A stretch of DNA of 64,000 bases, from the NCBI GenBank assembly GCA_037102815.1, contig BTPP01000001.1:1141001-1205000 (forward strand), given 5' to 3'. Below, piece after piece: positions 36,760-49,500 of this stretch. Below the pieces are notes generated by a model. That model did not search any database and was not told the DNA's origin. It saw nothing but the letters and a program-made list of their open reading frames with translations. The position numbers were made by a program, and so were the translations under genes. Positions within the stretch are counted from its first letter, which is position 1. Each line of letters begins with the position of its first letter. The DNA is from Neurospora intermedia. Taxonomy: Eukaryota > Ascomycota > Sordariomycetes > Sordariales > Sordariaceae.

Positions 36760-37640
36760 AATTCTTACTAATATATATAATATTAATAGTAGCCGTATTA
36801 ACCTTTTTGGAAAGGAGATAGATAGTATCCTCGATCTAAGTAATATAAAGACGAATTATAGTAATATTATTATAGAGTATAGCAATATCTATAGAGGAAT
36901 TAATAATAGTATAAGCGAATTTTTTCTTTTTAATAGGGGATTCGATTACAATTAGTAAATCCGAGGCCGGAAAATCGCTAATAGAGGAAAATTCGGTACT
37001 AATACGATCCGCCGCAACCTATATAGCGTTTATAACCTCTATTTTACTAATAAAATTTTTAAAATTATTTTTAAAATTAGTTTAGGTAGTATTATAGCTA
37101 TATAAAACCGTAGTAGCCTCAATGAAGGTATATATTAAGGGAATAAATTTGCTCTCCAGGTACTTTTTAGTCCTCTTTTATATTCGATATTTATAGTAAA
37201 GAATATTATAATAGACTACTTTATAAATTAAAAATAAAAATACTATAGTAACGAAATAGAAATTTATAGGGATTTTAAAAGTATTAAACTTAGTTGAAAG
37301 CGATTCTAAAGCTAAGTAAATCCTAGTAAATTAAAGGGAGGATACGTATAAAATTACGAATATAAAACTTATATTATTTATAATTTTCGGGAGGCCGGAA
37401 GTACTCTATAGTAGCGCCTTTCTTTTCTAACGTCTCCTTCAATAAATATTTTTAAACCTTTTCGAAAGTAATAGGTTTAATAGGGGTATCGTCCTATAGT
37501 AAACTACCGGGGCCGGTATTAAATATTATAGTATCCGAAATAGCGCTACCCTTTAAATTATTAAAGAAGATTACGGCCTTCACCGCTTTAGAATTAAACG
37601 TCTTCTTAGTAGCGCCGGGGGGTTTTTTATATAATATAGT
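36760..37640 (-). other. Coding-like frame antisense to the LINE-2 3' region
   Basis: Between the end of ORF2 and the shared 3' tail the minus strand reads as protein. KKTFNSKAVKAVIFFNNLKG starts near 37600, and IEYFRPPENYK lies near 37400. Farther down, a long acidic/basic run is nearly uninterrupted, including ISTEFSSISDFPASDLLIV near 36980. A further frame of 112 codons (38014-37676) lies upstream on the same strand. The family is not recognised. A captured gene piece, a nested fragment or base-composition artefact are all possible. Confidence 0.4.
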
Positions 37641-38029
37641 AAAGTATTAATAATACCGAAATAAGTTGGATACAATTATAAGGCGGCGGCGGACTTAGTA
37701 ATAGAGTAAATATAATATAATAGGTACGGTAATATAGTATAAAGAAGAAAGAAGGGAAGGAAGGAGGAAGGCGGATCGAAGTTTCCTTTATAGGAAATTT
37801 GAGCGACCCAGGATAATATAATTAAAGAAAGATAGGATAAAGGGCTACCGACCGTAGGGAGACTACAATGAGAAGGATAGGGACGGAATAGCGACAAGCC
37901 GGGGCCGGGACGGCTACGTATATAGTATAAATTTATAGCCTCGGTTATAACGGTAAGCTTATATCGAGAGGAAGAAAAACGGGACGGTACGGAGCCGATA
38001 CGGCGCCGTTGCAATAGCGAAGCGGAGGG

Positions 38030-38144
38030 TTTTCATCCGGCTATTATAGTACGGTTTTTCCCACCGACTACGAACGAAGCAGCACCGCATACCCACCGGG
38101 CGGACTATATATATAGTTAGCGTGTATAAGACCAATAATAATAA
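38030..38144 (+). repeat. LINE-2 3' tail shared with the SINEs
   Basis: This runs from gggttttcatccgg to accaataataa and matches SINE-1 18808-18927 and SINE-2 8295-8195 (minus). The shared block includes acgaacgaagcagcaccgc. Homology stops abruptly on the 5' side in all three, as expected when a SINE borrows a LINE tail. Confidence 0.85.
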
Positions 38145-39484
38145 TATTAAGGACTATCTAGGGTATTCGGTTGCTTAGAGGAGGTTATTAGTAATTAAAG
38201 TCCTTAATTTATTTCCGACTTTATATAAGAATTAGTAAAACTATTAAGAATTATTTAGAAGCTAAATAGTCCGGGCTATTCCTAAATAGCGGATTAAACG
38301 GAAGTTATAAATTAATATATCGATTAAAAGCTCCAGCCCTATATTAATTATAATTAGGACGATTAATCGTTAACTTTACTTATATTAAATATAGCCTAAA
38401 CGGCACTACTATATAAAAGCTTCGTAGGGTTATCGCTATACAAGGTAGTAATAGGATTCTTAATACTAATATCCTTTAATTAGAGAAGCCGAACCCAATT
38501 AGCGGGATTATTTAATTATAAAAGGATTAACCGGTCTAAAGCCTAGGGAATAGTAAAGTATTTAAAAAATATTCGAAATAGGGCAATAACGGCTATTAAT
38601 AGAGCCTAATAGTAATAAATAATATAAATTAATTACTATAGGAGGGAGCCGGATTTTATTGTAGGGGATAGAATATTTATTATTAAAAAGAATTAGTCTA
38701 CCGATCGGTCTAGTAATAAGTTGGATCGATTATTAACCCGTATCTTATATTGTATTATAATAATAAAGGAATACTCTTATAAATTAGAGCTTTTAAATTT
38801 ATAGAAAGGCCGTAAAGTATTCTACGCCGACCGTCTACGTAAGGCGAATAATAACCTATTATTAAAATAAGTAAACTAGAACCCGGAGGGAAAAATATTT
38901 ATAGAGGACAGCGAAGAGGAATAGGAGGTTTATAAAATATTATTATTAAAGATAATAAATAGTAAACTCTAGTATTAAATAGAATAAAGAAGTTAAAATT
39001 CCAACCCCGAATAGTACTTAGCGGAGGGATTTAAAAATTCGGTAGAGAGTTTATACGACTATTACGTTAACTACCTAGAGAAATTAGGCCCGCTAATATA
39101 ATTAGAATAATAGTTTATAGAATTGAGGGAGGATTACTACGATAATAATAAACCGGTAGTTACAAAGCGAATAATACGGAGGAGAAGGAACTAAATAGTA
39201 TTAAAATTATTTAGAAGAAGGAAGGATATATAGGCGCCGCTTAATAAGTACTATTATTGGAAAGTCCTTTAATAAATTAGTAGCAATCGTAGGATTAAAT
39301 AAATAACGCAATAGAAATAATATACCCTACCCCGAGGGTATCTAATATATTTGGAAAGCGAGAGGCCGCGGGTTTAAGATAGGCTTATATCAAGAAGAGA
39401 AGTTTTTTTTTACTTTCTTCCCGCTTTATATTTTTAATCTTATTCAGACTCTGGGTCTGAGCCTTTCGTGGAGGGGGGGGGTAA

Positions 39485-39728
39485 TATTATGGCCCAGCAC
39501 CATGACTGCCCAAATGGGTACACAGGACTAGTCACGTACGGGCGCGCCGCCTTCGCGCATACCCCACTGACCAACTGGGACCTTGGCGCGCACACACTTA
39601 TTTAATCGTATACAGCCAGCCCACCTTTTGCACCTTTCCCCTTCTCTCTTTAGCTTTAGTTTTGTATTTGATTTGTGCCATATCCTTCCCTGCGCTGGCT
39701 TTCGCTCGTGGATGTGCATGCCCTCACA
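39485..39728 (+). repeat. Gypsy-B 3' LTR
   Basis: 244 bp, almost free of RIP-type change except near its inner (left) end. It is followed by the GCGGC duplication. Minus-strand frame 39528-39719 is a by-product of this LTR. Confidence 0.9.
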
Positions 39729-42700
39729 GCGGCCCTTAGAATCAATATTGTAGTCCGCGATTTAGATTTTTAATTTTAATATTGGGTTAAGGTATTTATC
39801 GTTATTTTAGATTGCAATTTTAATTTATTAATAAAAATAATCTTTTAGTACTATTTAGTTCTAAAGCTATTACAAATCTAGATTTTTAAATATTTATACG
39901 CCCTCCCGCCCGGAGAGGACTACTTGGGATATTGAAATTTAAAGCAGCGAATATTTTTCTAGTACGGAGTTTAGGATTATTTAAAAGTTGCGGGCTTCCT
40001 AGTCCTCCTTTATTAGTATATTCTATTCTCTACGAGAAAGTGCATTAGAAATTACGCCCTCTTTCTCTAATTAATATTTAATATTAAAATTAAAATGGGA
40101 TAAGTATTTAGCTTAATATATTTAGCGTTTTAAGAGCCGTTATATTTTTATAAAATACTTGAGATTATAGTAGTCTATTAGGATAGTAAAGGATTTGTAG
40201 CTTTATAATTCCGCCGACTATTACTCTAAATAATTAATAATTACTAATATTTCTTTTATTATAAATTGGGTAGTTCCGTTCAATAGTATTGAATTTCTAT
40301 AAATAGTATTTTATAATTGTACGCCGCCTAATACTATTAACCTCTTAGGAGATAATACCCACGAGCGTAAAGCTATTATAGTCCGTTTCGAAGAATGTTT
40401 TCTTATCCGGATTAAATTTAGTAAGAATTGGAGCTTTAATGAATAGTATTTTTAATAATTAAAAGGCGGTTTCGTACTCTTTTATTTATTGGAATATTAC
40501 CCTTTTACCTATTAGTACTATAAGGGGTATAATAACTTTGGAGAATTGTAGGATGAATATCCTATAATAATTAATAAATTTAAAAAAATTGTATATACCC
40601 TTTTAAGAAGATTGCTTTAACCTTTTTAGGATCGGCCTAAATTCTAATATCGGTGTAGATAATAAATCCGAAGTATTTGACCTTCTTAATAGCGAATTCG
40701 TACTTATCCGGATTAAAGTATAATTTAGCGTTTAAGAACTTTTATAATATAAAACGGACTTTAGTTTTATAGTCCGCTTTAGAGCTTGAAGTATAAATAA
40801 GGATATTATTTATATACGCTATATAGAATTTATTTAAATATTCTTATAGAATAAAGTTAATATACTACTAGAATATCGTTGGGGCGTTTATTAACCGGAA
40901 AGGAATAATTAACTATTTAAATAGACTATAGCGGGTTTTAAAAGCTATTTTCTACTCTTCTCCTATAACTATACGAATCTTATAGAAAGTTTGTATTATA
41001 TTAATTTTAATATATTACTTCGTTCCCTTTAATATACGGAACGTTTTTTTAATAAATAGTAATAGATACCGATTTATCCGGGTAATAATATTTAAGGTTC
41101 GGTAATTATAATAGAAGCGGAAATTACTACCCAGCTTTCTAATAAATAATATAGGGGTACCCGCTTTAAAACTACTTACTCTAATAAATCCTTTATTTAA
41201 TAAATCTTTTAATGTCTTTTTAAGGATAAGAAGTTTTTCGTAGGTTATACTATATAATAGTCCGAAGGGTAGGGGAAATTCTTTACTATTAAGTCCTTTT
41301 TTAATTTCAATTTAATAATTAATATTAGGGCGATAAAGATTCCGTTTATTAGTATTCTCCTTTATTTATAATAGGAGGAGGTTATAATATACTAGGGGAA
41401 TTATTTTTTCGAATTGCTCCTTAGTATAGATTTTCTTCGGTTATAACGCCTTTTTTATATCCTTTAAATTAATTATATATATAATTTCCTTAACCGCTTT
41501 ATTATTAAACTCTTTTCGTAAACGGCGAATATAGCTTATAAAGGTAGTAGTAAGTATATAGGTAATGGACTTAATATTTTTAATAAAGTCTATATCTAAT
41601 ACCTATTCTCCTCCAATATATAGGACCTAATAGTCTATAATACTTAAGTATATCCTCTTTTTATAAGGGACGGAGTATACTTTTATTACTTTTAATTATA
41701 GTTTACCTAGAATAATAGGGAATTTTAAGAAAGGGATAACGTATATATATATTAAGTATATATACTTATTAACCTTAGTAAAGAAGTAAATAAGCCTTTA
41801 AATAATAGTTCCCTCTATAGTAGCGGAGGCTCCCTTTATATAGCGGAGTTTAATAGAAATAACGGGAATATTAAGATTTTCGATAATTTTTTACTAATTA
41901 TAGTATAATATTAGCAACCCTTATTAATAAGGGCGTAGAATAAATTACGGTTATTAATAATAAGTAGGATTAATATAGGCTCTATTTCTATTCATAATTT
42001 AGATCTAAATTTTTTTATTTTACTTAGTACTTCTAAGGGTTCCAGGGTCTAACTTCGCTCCGGAACTACTCTTTTCCCTACTTGGGAGCGGAGTTTTACT
42101 TTTTATCCTCTTCTAATAATAGGGGAATCTTTATAATAGTAGTTTAAATATAGATATTATTATTCGGGGGAATTACTAGTAAGTAGGGATAATTATTTAT
42201 ATAGTAGTTAGAAACTCCATAACGGAGGTTTAAATTATTATCTTTACGCTTTTAATACTCTTTATTAGAAATTTACTTAGTATATTTAGGGGAAGTAGAT
42301 AAATTTGAACCGCCTTACCCCTAATTACTATAACCCTTAGTAAATATACAAATATAAATAGTTCCTATAATAGTATCGCTATTAGTATTTGTAATATAAT
42401 TTCTAAATAGATTTGAGGGCGGAATAGAAGATTATTAGCGTTAGTTATTAGGCTTCGGAATATTAGCGTAGGATACGGGGAGGTAGAAGCTATTACTTTA
42501 AATAGAATAACTCTATTAATTACAAAGGTATTTATAATAGTCTTTTTTAAATTTGGACGTACGCTTATAGCCGGTAATATAATACTATATCTAGGCTATA
42601 TACGTATAGTAATCGTTTGAGAGGTTTATTAGGAAGAATTTATTATAGAATTTTTTATTAATTATATAATAGAAGTATATTAATTTAACTAGGCTCTCTT

Positions 42701-43516
42701 AATTATAACTACCGGTATTTAGGAGTTTATTATTAAAGGTAGTAAAGAAGGTTATAAATAGTTTTCCATTTTTCTAATAAAGGCGAGAGAATTTATTAAA
42801 AGTAATATCCCTATTCTAATATAAATTCAAGATTACTTGGATTTAATCGAGAAGGGCTACGGAGTCTTCTTTACTATAGGCGGTCTTACTAGTCTAAAAC
42901 CCTTTAAATTATAATTACTTATTATTAAAGAGCGTATTAAGAATTTTATACTATATAGCGTTATAATTAGTACGAAGCCCGGCCTTAATATTAGTATTAT
43001 ACGCTTTAATAAGTTTATTATAGTAAAAAAAGAATATATAAGGCTACTTATTTTATTTAGAGAGTTTAAAAGACTTTCTTCTATACGGGGTAGTATTATA
43101 ACTATTATTTTAGTTAGTAGAAGTATTTGAAGTAGGGACGTTAGAGCCCGCTGTTCAGTTAGTTAAAACGTTTGCGAGTAGGAAGTTTAAACGCGGAGTA
43201 AGGATAGGATTAGGATTAGAGTTAAAGAGAAGGGATTTAATATAATTATGGAGAGAGGTACTACTGTTTAGTATTTTAATAAAACTCTTTATAAGGCCGT
43301 TGTTAAAGGTACCGCCGCTAGTATTTTATTAGTTACCGCTTTAGGAATTATAGAACTCCTCTATATTATTCAAATTTATATTATTAAATCCGACTATAGT
43401 AGTTAATAAATACTGTAATACCGCGCTATAAACTACTAACCGTCTTTAATTTCCGTTTTACTATTCCGCCGCTAAACTCTACTATATTTACTAGTAAAAA
43501 CGAAGGTAGAACCTAA

Positions 43517-43776
43517 TATAAGGGGTATAGTACAATTGGTATAGATGTTAGCCTTAATTAATCGATAAAGTTCTATAAAGAAGAAAAGAGGGTAAAAGAG
43601 CGCCCTTTGGGCGGGTATAGCCAGCCGTCCTTTTTAAGGGACGTGCGCGTACGCACGGGCCGCCGGAGTGCCGCAGCGGCAAGCAACCTAATTGGTCGCA
43701 TTAGCTGCCGGCCGGTTGGGATTCGGGCTAGCAAGACTGCCAATCACTCCAGCCACGGGCAGCAAGCCCCATAACA
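43517..43776 (-). repeat. Gypsy-A 5' LTR
   Basis: 260 bp. The inner (left) ~100 bases are RIP-biased, and the outer part has normal composition up to ccccataaca at 43767-43776. The TAAAG duplication follows at 43777-43781. Confidence 0.88.
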
Positions 43777-43781
43777 TAAAG

Positions 43782-46700
43782 AACCTAAATCGATTTTAAC
43801 CTTTAGAACGATAGGCCTATACCTAAAATTATAAATTAATAAACCCGCCTAAACTACTAACTTTTTATACCTACAAGGGGGTAATAAAAATTAGAAATTA
43901 TAGTAGTAAGGCCGAAATCCTTGCCGATCGCTTCTTCCTAAAGGTAGAAGTCTTAATAAATTATTTATTAAATTAAACTAAATTGCTAAATAGTACTAAA
44001 TTAATAGTTATTAGCGAATTAATTAACGAGGAGGATATTTAGGACGTATTTTTCCGGATAGCGCCTAATAAAGCCCCTAAGATCGATTAGTACTTAAATA
44101 AGTTTTTAAAATTATATAAATAATTATTCCGGTAGACTATAGTATATTTAGTATTCGCTAGCTTCTAATTGAAATATTCCCTATAGTAATTTAAAAATAT
44201 AAAAGTAATTATCTTTAAGAATCCTAGGAAGAACGCCGCCTAATAGAAGTTAGCGGGTATATAAAGGCTAATATCGTTACTTAATAACGTAGGAAAGATT
44301 TTCGAAACGTTTATAACTAAGAGGTTTATATAAATAACTAAAAAATTTAACCTCCTACTAGAAGGTTAAATAGGTAATTAGGCAAATTGTTCAATAGAAT
44401 TTATAGTCCGGGTAATTATTAATATAATATATATAACTTAAAAACTTAGGGCCGTAACGTCCCTTATACTCCTAAATTTAAAGGGAACGTTTAATAGAGT
44501 TAATTATAGGTAATTTCTATATACTTTATAGGAAATATAATTCCTAATATAAATTATTCGGTAAATAGTAAACTTTATTACTAAAAGAAGAAATTCTCTC
44601 TTTTTCAATAATAAAACCTCCCGCCCCTATATAATTACTACTAAAGTACTATAAAGCTCCCCCCTCTCCCTTATTTTATTTATTCTCTTTATTACCTTAC
44701 TATACCGGAAGCTAGTAATAATCCCGAATATAATTATAATTGGCTTTACCGATAATATTAATATTATAGTAGTAATTTATACTATTAAAGAAAATTGCCG
44801 GACGTTATAAGTAGCGTAGGAAGTATATTCGGAATAAGTAGGGGTAAAAGGTATAAAGTTCGAAATAATTAAAACGGAATTAATATACTTTATACGGACG
44901 AAAGTATTAAAAATAGAAATTCTCTAATTTATGGAAATAGTACTTGAACCGACAGAATTAATATAATTCCTAGGGGTCTAGCTAAACTATAAACTTAATT
45001 ATAGAATTTATACGGAAGTGGTAAAAAAGAAAATAACGATGCAAACGAATATATTTATAAAATTAGTAATAAAAATATAGGGTTATTCCTTTACTCGGAT
45101 AAAGGAAATATATATTAAATATATCCATAATATTATTATATACGGAGCCTTAGTATTCTACTAATTCATTAAAATTTATAATAAACTTCGAAGAATAGTA
45201 ATTGGGCTAGCGAAATATTAGATTAAATATTTAAGAGTTATTACCGGAATATATAAGGTTACGCTAGTACGAAATTTAAAGACGGAAACCTTTTATCCGT
45301 CGTTTAACTTTTATTTTAATAAAAGGGTCTAGGCCTTTAAAGAAAAGTTTGTCCGGACGGACTAAGCCCGGTTCGTCCGGGGGATTATAATTTAAATTTT
45401 TAATTATATTTGAATATAACGAATTAAAGGTTAATTACCTACTAATAAATTAAGGAATAGTATAATTAAAATTTAGTAGGCCGAAATATAGGTACTAATA
45501 GAGAAACTACTAGCGATAGTAGTTAGCCCCCCTTCGGAGTTAGGGATTTAGCCGTTATTATTATTATAAACTTTAAAATTAATAGCCGTTAATAGAAAAG
45601 AGTAATCAAAGGATATAATGAATTAGGAATAGGTATTGTATAATAATTATTATTTAACGGCGGTAATAACGAAATTAAGGCGATAGTATAAATTTACTAT
45701 CGCCGACCTTACTCCTAAATTTAACGGAAAGGTTATTCAATAATATATAATCAGTACGAAGAAGAAGAAAGGAAAATATTAATAATTAAAAGAAGATAAA
45801 GAAGAATTATACCTACTAATTAAAATAAAAAAATCCCTCCTTATTTAAACTAGAACGGAAATTATTAACCTCTAGGCTTTCTTCTACTAGAGGAAAGTAC
45901 CGGGCGTTTTAACTCCTATTTACGCTTATAAATTCGAAAAAAAAATATTTATTTATTTTATTCTAGATTATTTTAATACGGACACTATCTTCTAGTTAAA
46001 CCTAAAAATTTAATTATTAACGAAGGAAAAGCTCTAGGAATATTTAAACGATAGAATTAAAGTTGAAAGGATTTTATTATAGGCGTTAAAATTAAAGAAG
46101 TTAAAAGAATATTATTTAATAATTGAATTAGAGGAGGAGTAATATAAAGAAATTGTAAAGTACTCCTAAAAGGAAAATAAAATATTAATAATACTAAAAT
46201 AATAAAACGGGAATAAAGAAGAGATATTTATATTAATTATAGGAATTATTTAAATTATAATTATAATAAGAACCGAAAAGTACTATTTAATAAACGTTTA
46301 ATTACATTTAAAAAACTATTCGGATAGTTCTATTATATAAGTCTAATTCGTAGTAACCTTATAGCGTTACTAGATCCAATTATTATTTATAAGGGTGCGA
46401 CCGGGTATATCGATAATTATAGGACTACTAGGAATAAAACTATTACTACTATTAGAATTAGAAATTATACGAATAGAAATAATATAATTACTACCGCCGG
46501 ATACAATACGCATAGGAATAATAGTACTATTATTAAAATTAAATATAATCCGAACTAGATTTATAGTACTACTATTAAATAAGGAAGGAATACAATTATA
46601 ATAAGTATCTTTCGTAATTAATTTATAGTAACCTTTCTATTACTATTCGGTAATACTATAGTTTAAGGTATAAGGAAAATACTTAAAATCGGTAGGGAGG

Positions 46701-47889
46701 CTATTTTACTCTAAATAAATATATATATACTTAGAGAAACTATTAGTAATACAAATAAAAGTATTTAAATTACAATTGAAATTATCCGGGCTATTTAATA
46801 CTATAGTAATAATTACCGTCTAAATAATATTATAAGTATTATAAAAACCGACGAAGACGTTTAATATATACCTACTAGTAGTATAATTATAGGTAGCGTT
46901 CTAAATACCGTTAATTAAAAATATAGGAATTAAATAGCGAAAAAGAAGAATACAAATTAAAGGATTTATTAATAAATAAAATAAAATAAATCCTATTAAC
47001 GACGACCTTCTTAAAAGTATTAAGAGAATTAAATTTATTATTAGAGCGTAGGACGGAAGCGAGATTTAAAGTATAGTAAAGGTAAAGAATTTTATAAATA
47101 ACGCTAATTAAATTAATATAAGGACTAAAGAAGGAAAGGAGGAAATTATATTAATTTTAAAGGGGATAACTACCGAGGAAATTATAAAGGGTATAAGCGA
47201 GGAATATAAATTCTAAAGGTATAACTATAAGGATTATAGGGGATATAGGATCTAGAGATACAATAAGGGAGGAACTTTCTATATTAAAAATTAAATCGAT
47301 AGGACTAGGACAATAACGGCCGGAGGAAGCTATTTTAATAGAAGTTGTAATAGGGAAGAAGGAGGAGAAAAATTAGGAGGGGTACTATATAAGGGGATTA
47401 TATAAATAAAGGAAAGGGTCTTTATACCGATATAAATAGGGGTAGAATTATAGAATAGGAAAATAAATAACGGGGCGGAAGTATTTATAAATAGGGGAAG
47501 GAAGCGGAAAAGTAGGGTAGTAAATAGAAAAATAGGATAGGGAAGCGGAGAAAAAGTAGAAAAAAGAATAGTAAAGAATAAAATAAAAAAGTAGCGAAGG
47601 AGGCGGTATACTAGGCTTAATCTTATTCCTATTAAACCTATTATTCTAGTATTAGAACGATATAGTAGTAGAAGAAACGAAATTATATTTATTATAGCGG
47701 TAGGTAAAAACTATTATAGCTATAAATAAAATAGGAACGGCGTAGTAAATTACGGCCGAGATGGAGCTGGAGGTTTTTATTCGGAGGCGCTTAACGTCTT
47801 ACGGTTTTCCCCTCTAGAGAACTAGAGAAGGACCTCATGCCAATAAGGCGCTATAGTTTATAGTATAGGGAATAAGACTATATATATAA
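43782..47889 (+). mobile_element. LINE-1a, 3' part (reverse transcriptase and 3' region)
   Basis: ORF2 resumes right after the Gypsy-A duplication. Reverse transcriptase motifs include PNKAPKID near 44070, SLLNNVGKIFE near 44270 and a damaged FADD box near 44740. The C-terminal knuckle zone lies near 45830-45980, and ORF2 ends near 46150. About 1.7 kb of purine-rich 3' region follows, ending with the hairpin (47815-47830), catgccaataagg and an AT tail. The two parts of LINE-1a add up to 6,956 bp, close to LINE-1b. Confidence 0.85.
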
Positions 47890-47900
47890 TTGAAGTATTA

Positions 47901-49500
47901 CTTCGTATAGCAATTAGCCTATTCTAACTGGCAAGGTATAAGCTTCAGCCTAATCTACTTAACGATAGCCTCCTATATTCCTTTAAATTAATAATAAAGG
48001 AGAGACTATATTTTGTTGAAATCCGATTTAGACGAGGAGTATACTATGTGCTACTATAGATGAAAGAGGCTAGCTCTAGTATTAGTAACCCTCCTAGGGA
48101 TTGGACCCAGCCTAGCCTACGTTCTAGTAGCCGTCTTAACCTTACTATATATACGGCGCAACCGTTCGATATCTTTTTTATTATATTAACTACGTGCCTC
48201 TCTTTATTAATTAGACGAGGTATTAGAATTAGAGTTACTACTACGGGAGTGTTTATTATTAGACTTATCCTTATTGCTATCTTTATTATTATTGTTGTTT
48301 TGAAGCTCGCTATTTCTAGGTATTGTAACCCAATTATTTTTAAGGTACTTAATAACGTTATAATTAATATACTAAATATAGCGCTAGCGTTAAACGTTAG
48401 GTAAAAGTCGGTTAATAATAGAGATAAACTAGGTATTACCGTTAGTAATAAGTACGGTAGGGTGAAGGATTTTGAGCTCCCTAATAACCTTATCGAATAC
48501 TTTAATTAATTATATAAATCCCTCCTCCCTCTCGTTATTAATAACCGCTTGAAATATTAGTATAAATAATCTCTCTAATATAATAACTACCCCTTGTATA
48601 AGCGGCGTATAATACTGGTTGGTCTTATATATAGCGTTGATAAGGAGTATATATAGGAACCGCTCCTATATAGACCGTTAGGAATTGGTAACCTAGAAGG
48701 TATGCCGCAATATAGTACCCTCCTCCCTATTATTTCCCTTATCCTTATAACGGTTAAAGTCTTTAGTCTTAAATATTACCGCCCTATCGAAGTTTAGTTT
48801 CTTAATAAAGCCTTATATATTAGTATAATTATTTCGGTCCGCTCGTTAAAGATACTATTATTAGTTATCCAAATCTTTGAAGGTTAGATGTAGATTGGGA
48901 TATTATTTTTTAATAGTAGTATAGATGGATCGAACGGTTAAATTACATTATTGAAGAAGATTATTAATATATACTATTTGATTTATAGTAATAGCCCGTA
49001 TATAAAGAATAAGGTAGTTATATAAATGCTTTAATGGATTATAACCTTAATAAATAAAGTTTAATAGCCGTATAATCTATTTACGACTATCCCTCTCGAA
49101 TACTTATAATATAATTCGAAATAGGTAGTCTAGTGCGATTTTTCGTAATATAGTATATTGTATTTTATGTAGTCGTTAGGGGTAGCTTCTATACTAGGCG
49201 TAGTTATATTAGTATATAACCCTCCTATACTCGCCTTTATTAGGTCCTTTCTTATATTCGTAAAACCGCTGAACTATAATATTAAATCGATAGCGGCGGT
49301 ATAACTCGATGAACTGCGCAAGGATATTGAAGAAGTCGGGGTCGGGTGGTAGCTTGAAGAAGGGATCGTCGATTAGTATAATCTACTCTTATTCGTTAGG
49401 TAGGATCGATAGTGCTGGTGAGGAGGAGGAAGCGCGACGACGGCGGCGTAGTTCTTGGTTGTATAAAGGTATCTAGATTAATTATTAGCGTTTGAAAGCG
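47901..49500 (-). pseudogene. MULE-2 transposase, N-terminal and catalytic part
   Basis: The minus strand reads DDPFFKLPPDPDFFNILAQF near 49370-49310. Farther down, around 48900, KKQYPNLHLTFKDLDNQ resembles the FAR1/MULE linker (stops read as Q). The catalytic signature reads LLINAIYKTNQYYTPLI near 48645-48594, where the family has LLMDATYKTN(R/Q); the first acid has become N. LINE-1a interrupts the frame at 47900. The plus-strand frame of 114 codons at 48060-48404 is a shadow. RIP stops make the gene inactive. Confidence 0.72.

Larger units (their letters stand above)
31123..38144 (+). mobile_element. LINE-2, plus-strand LINE
   Basis: A 7,022-bp element with a 12-bp duplication tattaaggacta (31111-31122 and 38145-38156), inserted in Gypsy-B integrase. 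It is unlike LINE-1 in its 5' leader and ORF1 but has the same plan: ORF1 with CCHC knuckles, ORF2 with reverse transcriptase, a ~1.8-kb 3' region and an AAT-rich end. Its last ~115 bases are shared with SINE-1 and SINE-2. The first ~320 bases and the final ~450 are less RIP-affected than the middle. Confidence 0.9.
16609..39728 (+). mobile_element. Gypsy-B, Ty3/Gypsy retrotransposon fossil
   Basis: It has 244-bp LTRs and a GCGGC target duplication (16604-16608 and 39729-39733). Removing SINE-1, LINE-1b and LINE-2 leaves about 8.3 kb. It reads on the plus strand. Gag spans about 17000-20540, with a CCHC knuckle near 20475-20530. Protease lies near 27850 and reverse transcriptase around 29100-29750, its YxDD box at about 29540-29570. 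RNase H follows near 29950-30280. Integrase is split by LINE-2 (about 30650-31122 and 38157-38650). A chromodomain-like tail lies near 38900-39070. It is broken in many places. LTR differences are about two dozen, all transitions. Confidence 0.9.
13202..43776 (-). mobile_element. Gypsy-A, Ty3/Gypsy retrotransposon fossil
   Basis: Its LTRs are 260 bp each and it is flanked by TAAAG (13197-13201 and 43777-43781). Without the inserted Gypsy-B it is about 7.4 kb. The element reads on the minus strand: gag near 43430-42300, reverse transcriptase around 41200-40600, RNase H after it, then integrase near 16540-15700 on the far side of Gypsy-B. About 2 kb lies between integrase and the 3' LTR, more than most Gypsy elements have. 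The copy is thoroughly broken, with dozens of breaks. The LTRs differ almost only by RIP-type transitions, so the insertion is probably not ancient in substitution terms. Confidence 0.88.

Noticed and set aside
37676-38014. 112-codon minus-strand host gene
   Set aside because: It lies inside LINE-2 next to its tail, has a hydrophobic low-complexity C-terminus and no recognisable domain. It is noted only as part of the antisense region.
39528-39719. 63-codon minus-strand gene
   Set aside because: It is entirely within the Gypsy-B 3' LTR.
48060-48404. 114-codon plus-strand gene
   Set aside because: It lies antisense to the decayed MULE-2 transposase and is a hydrophobic, low-diversity shadow.
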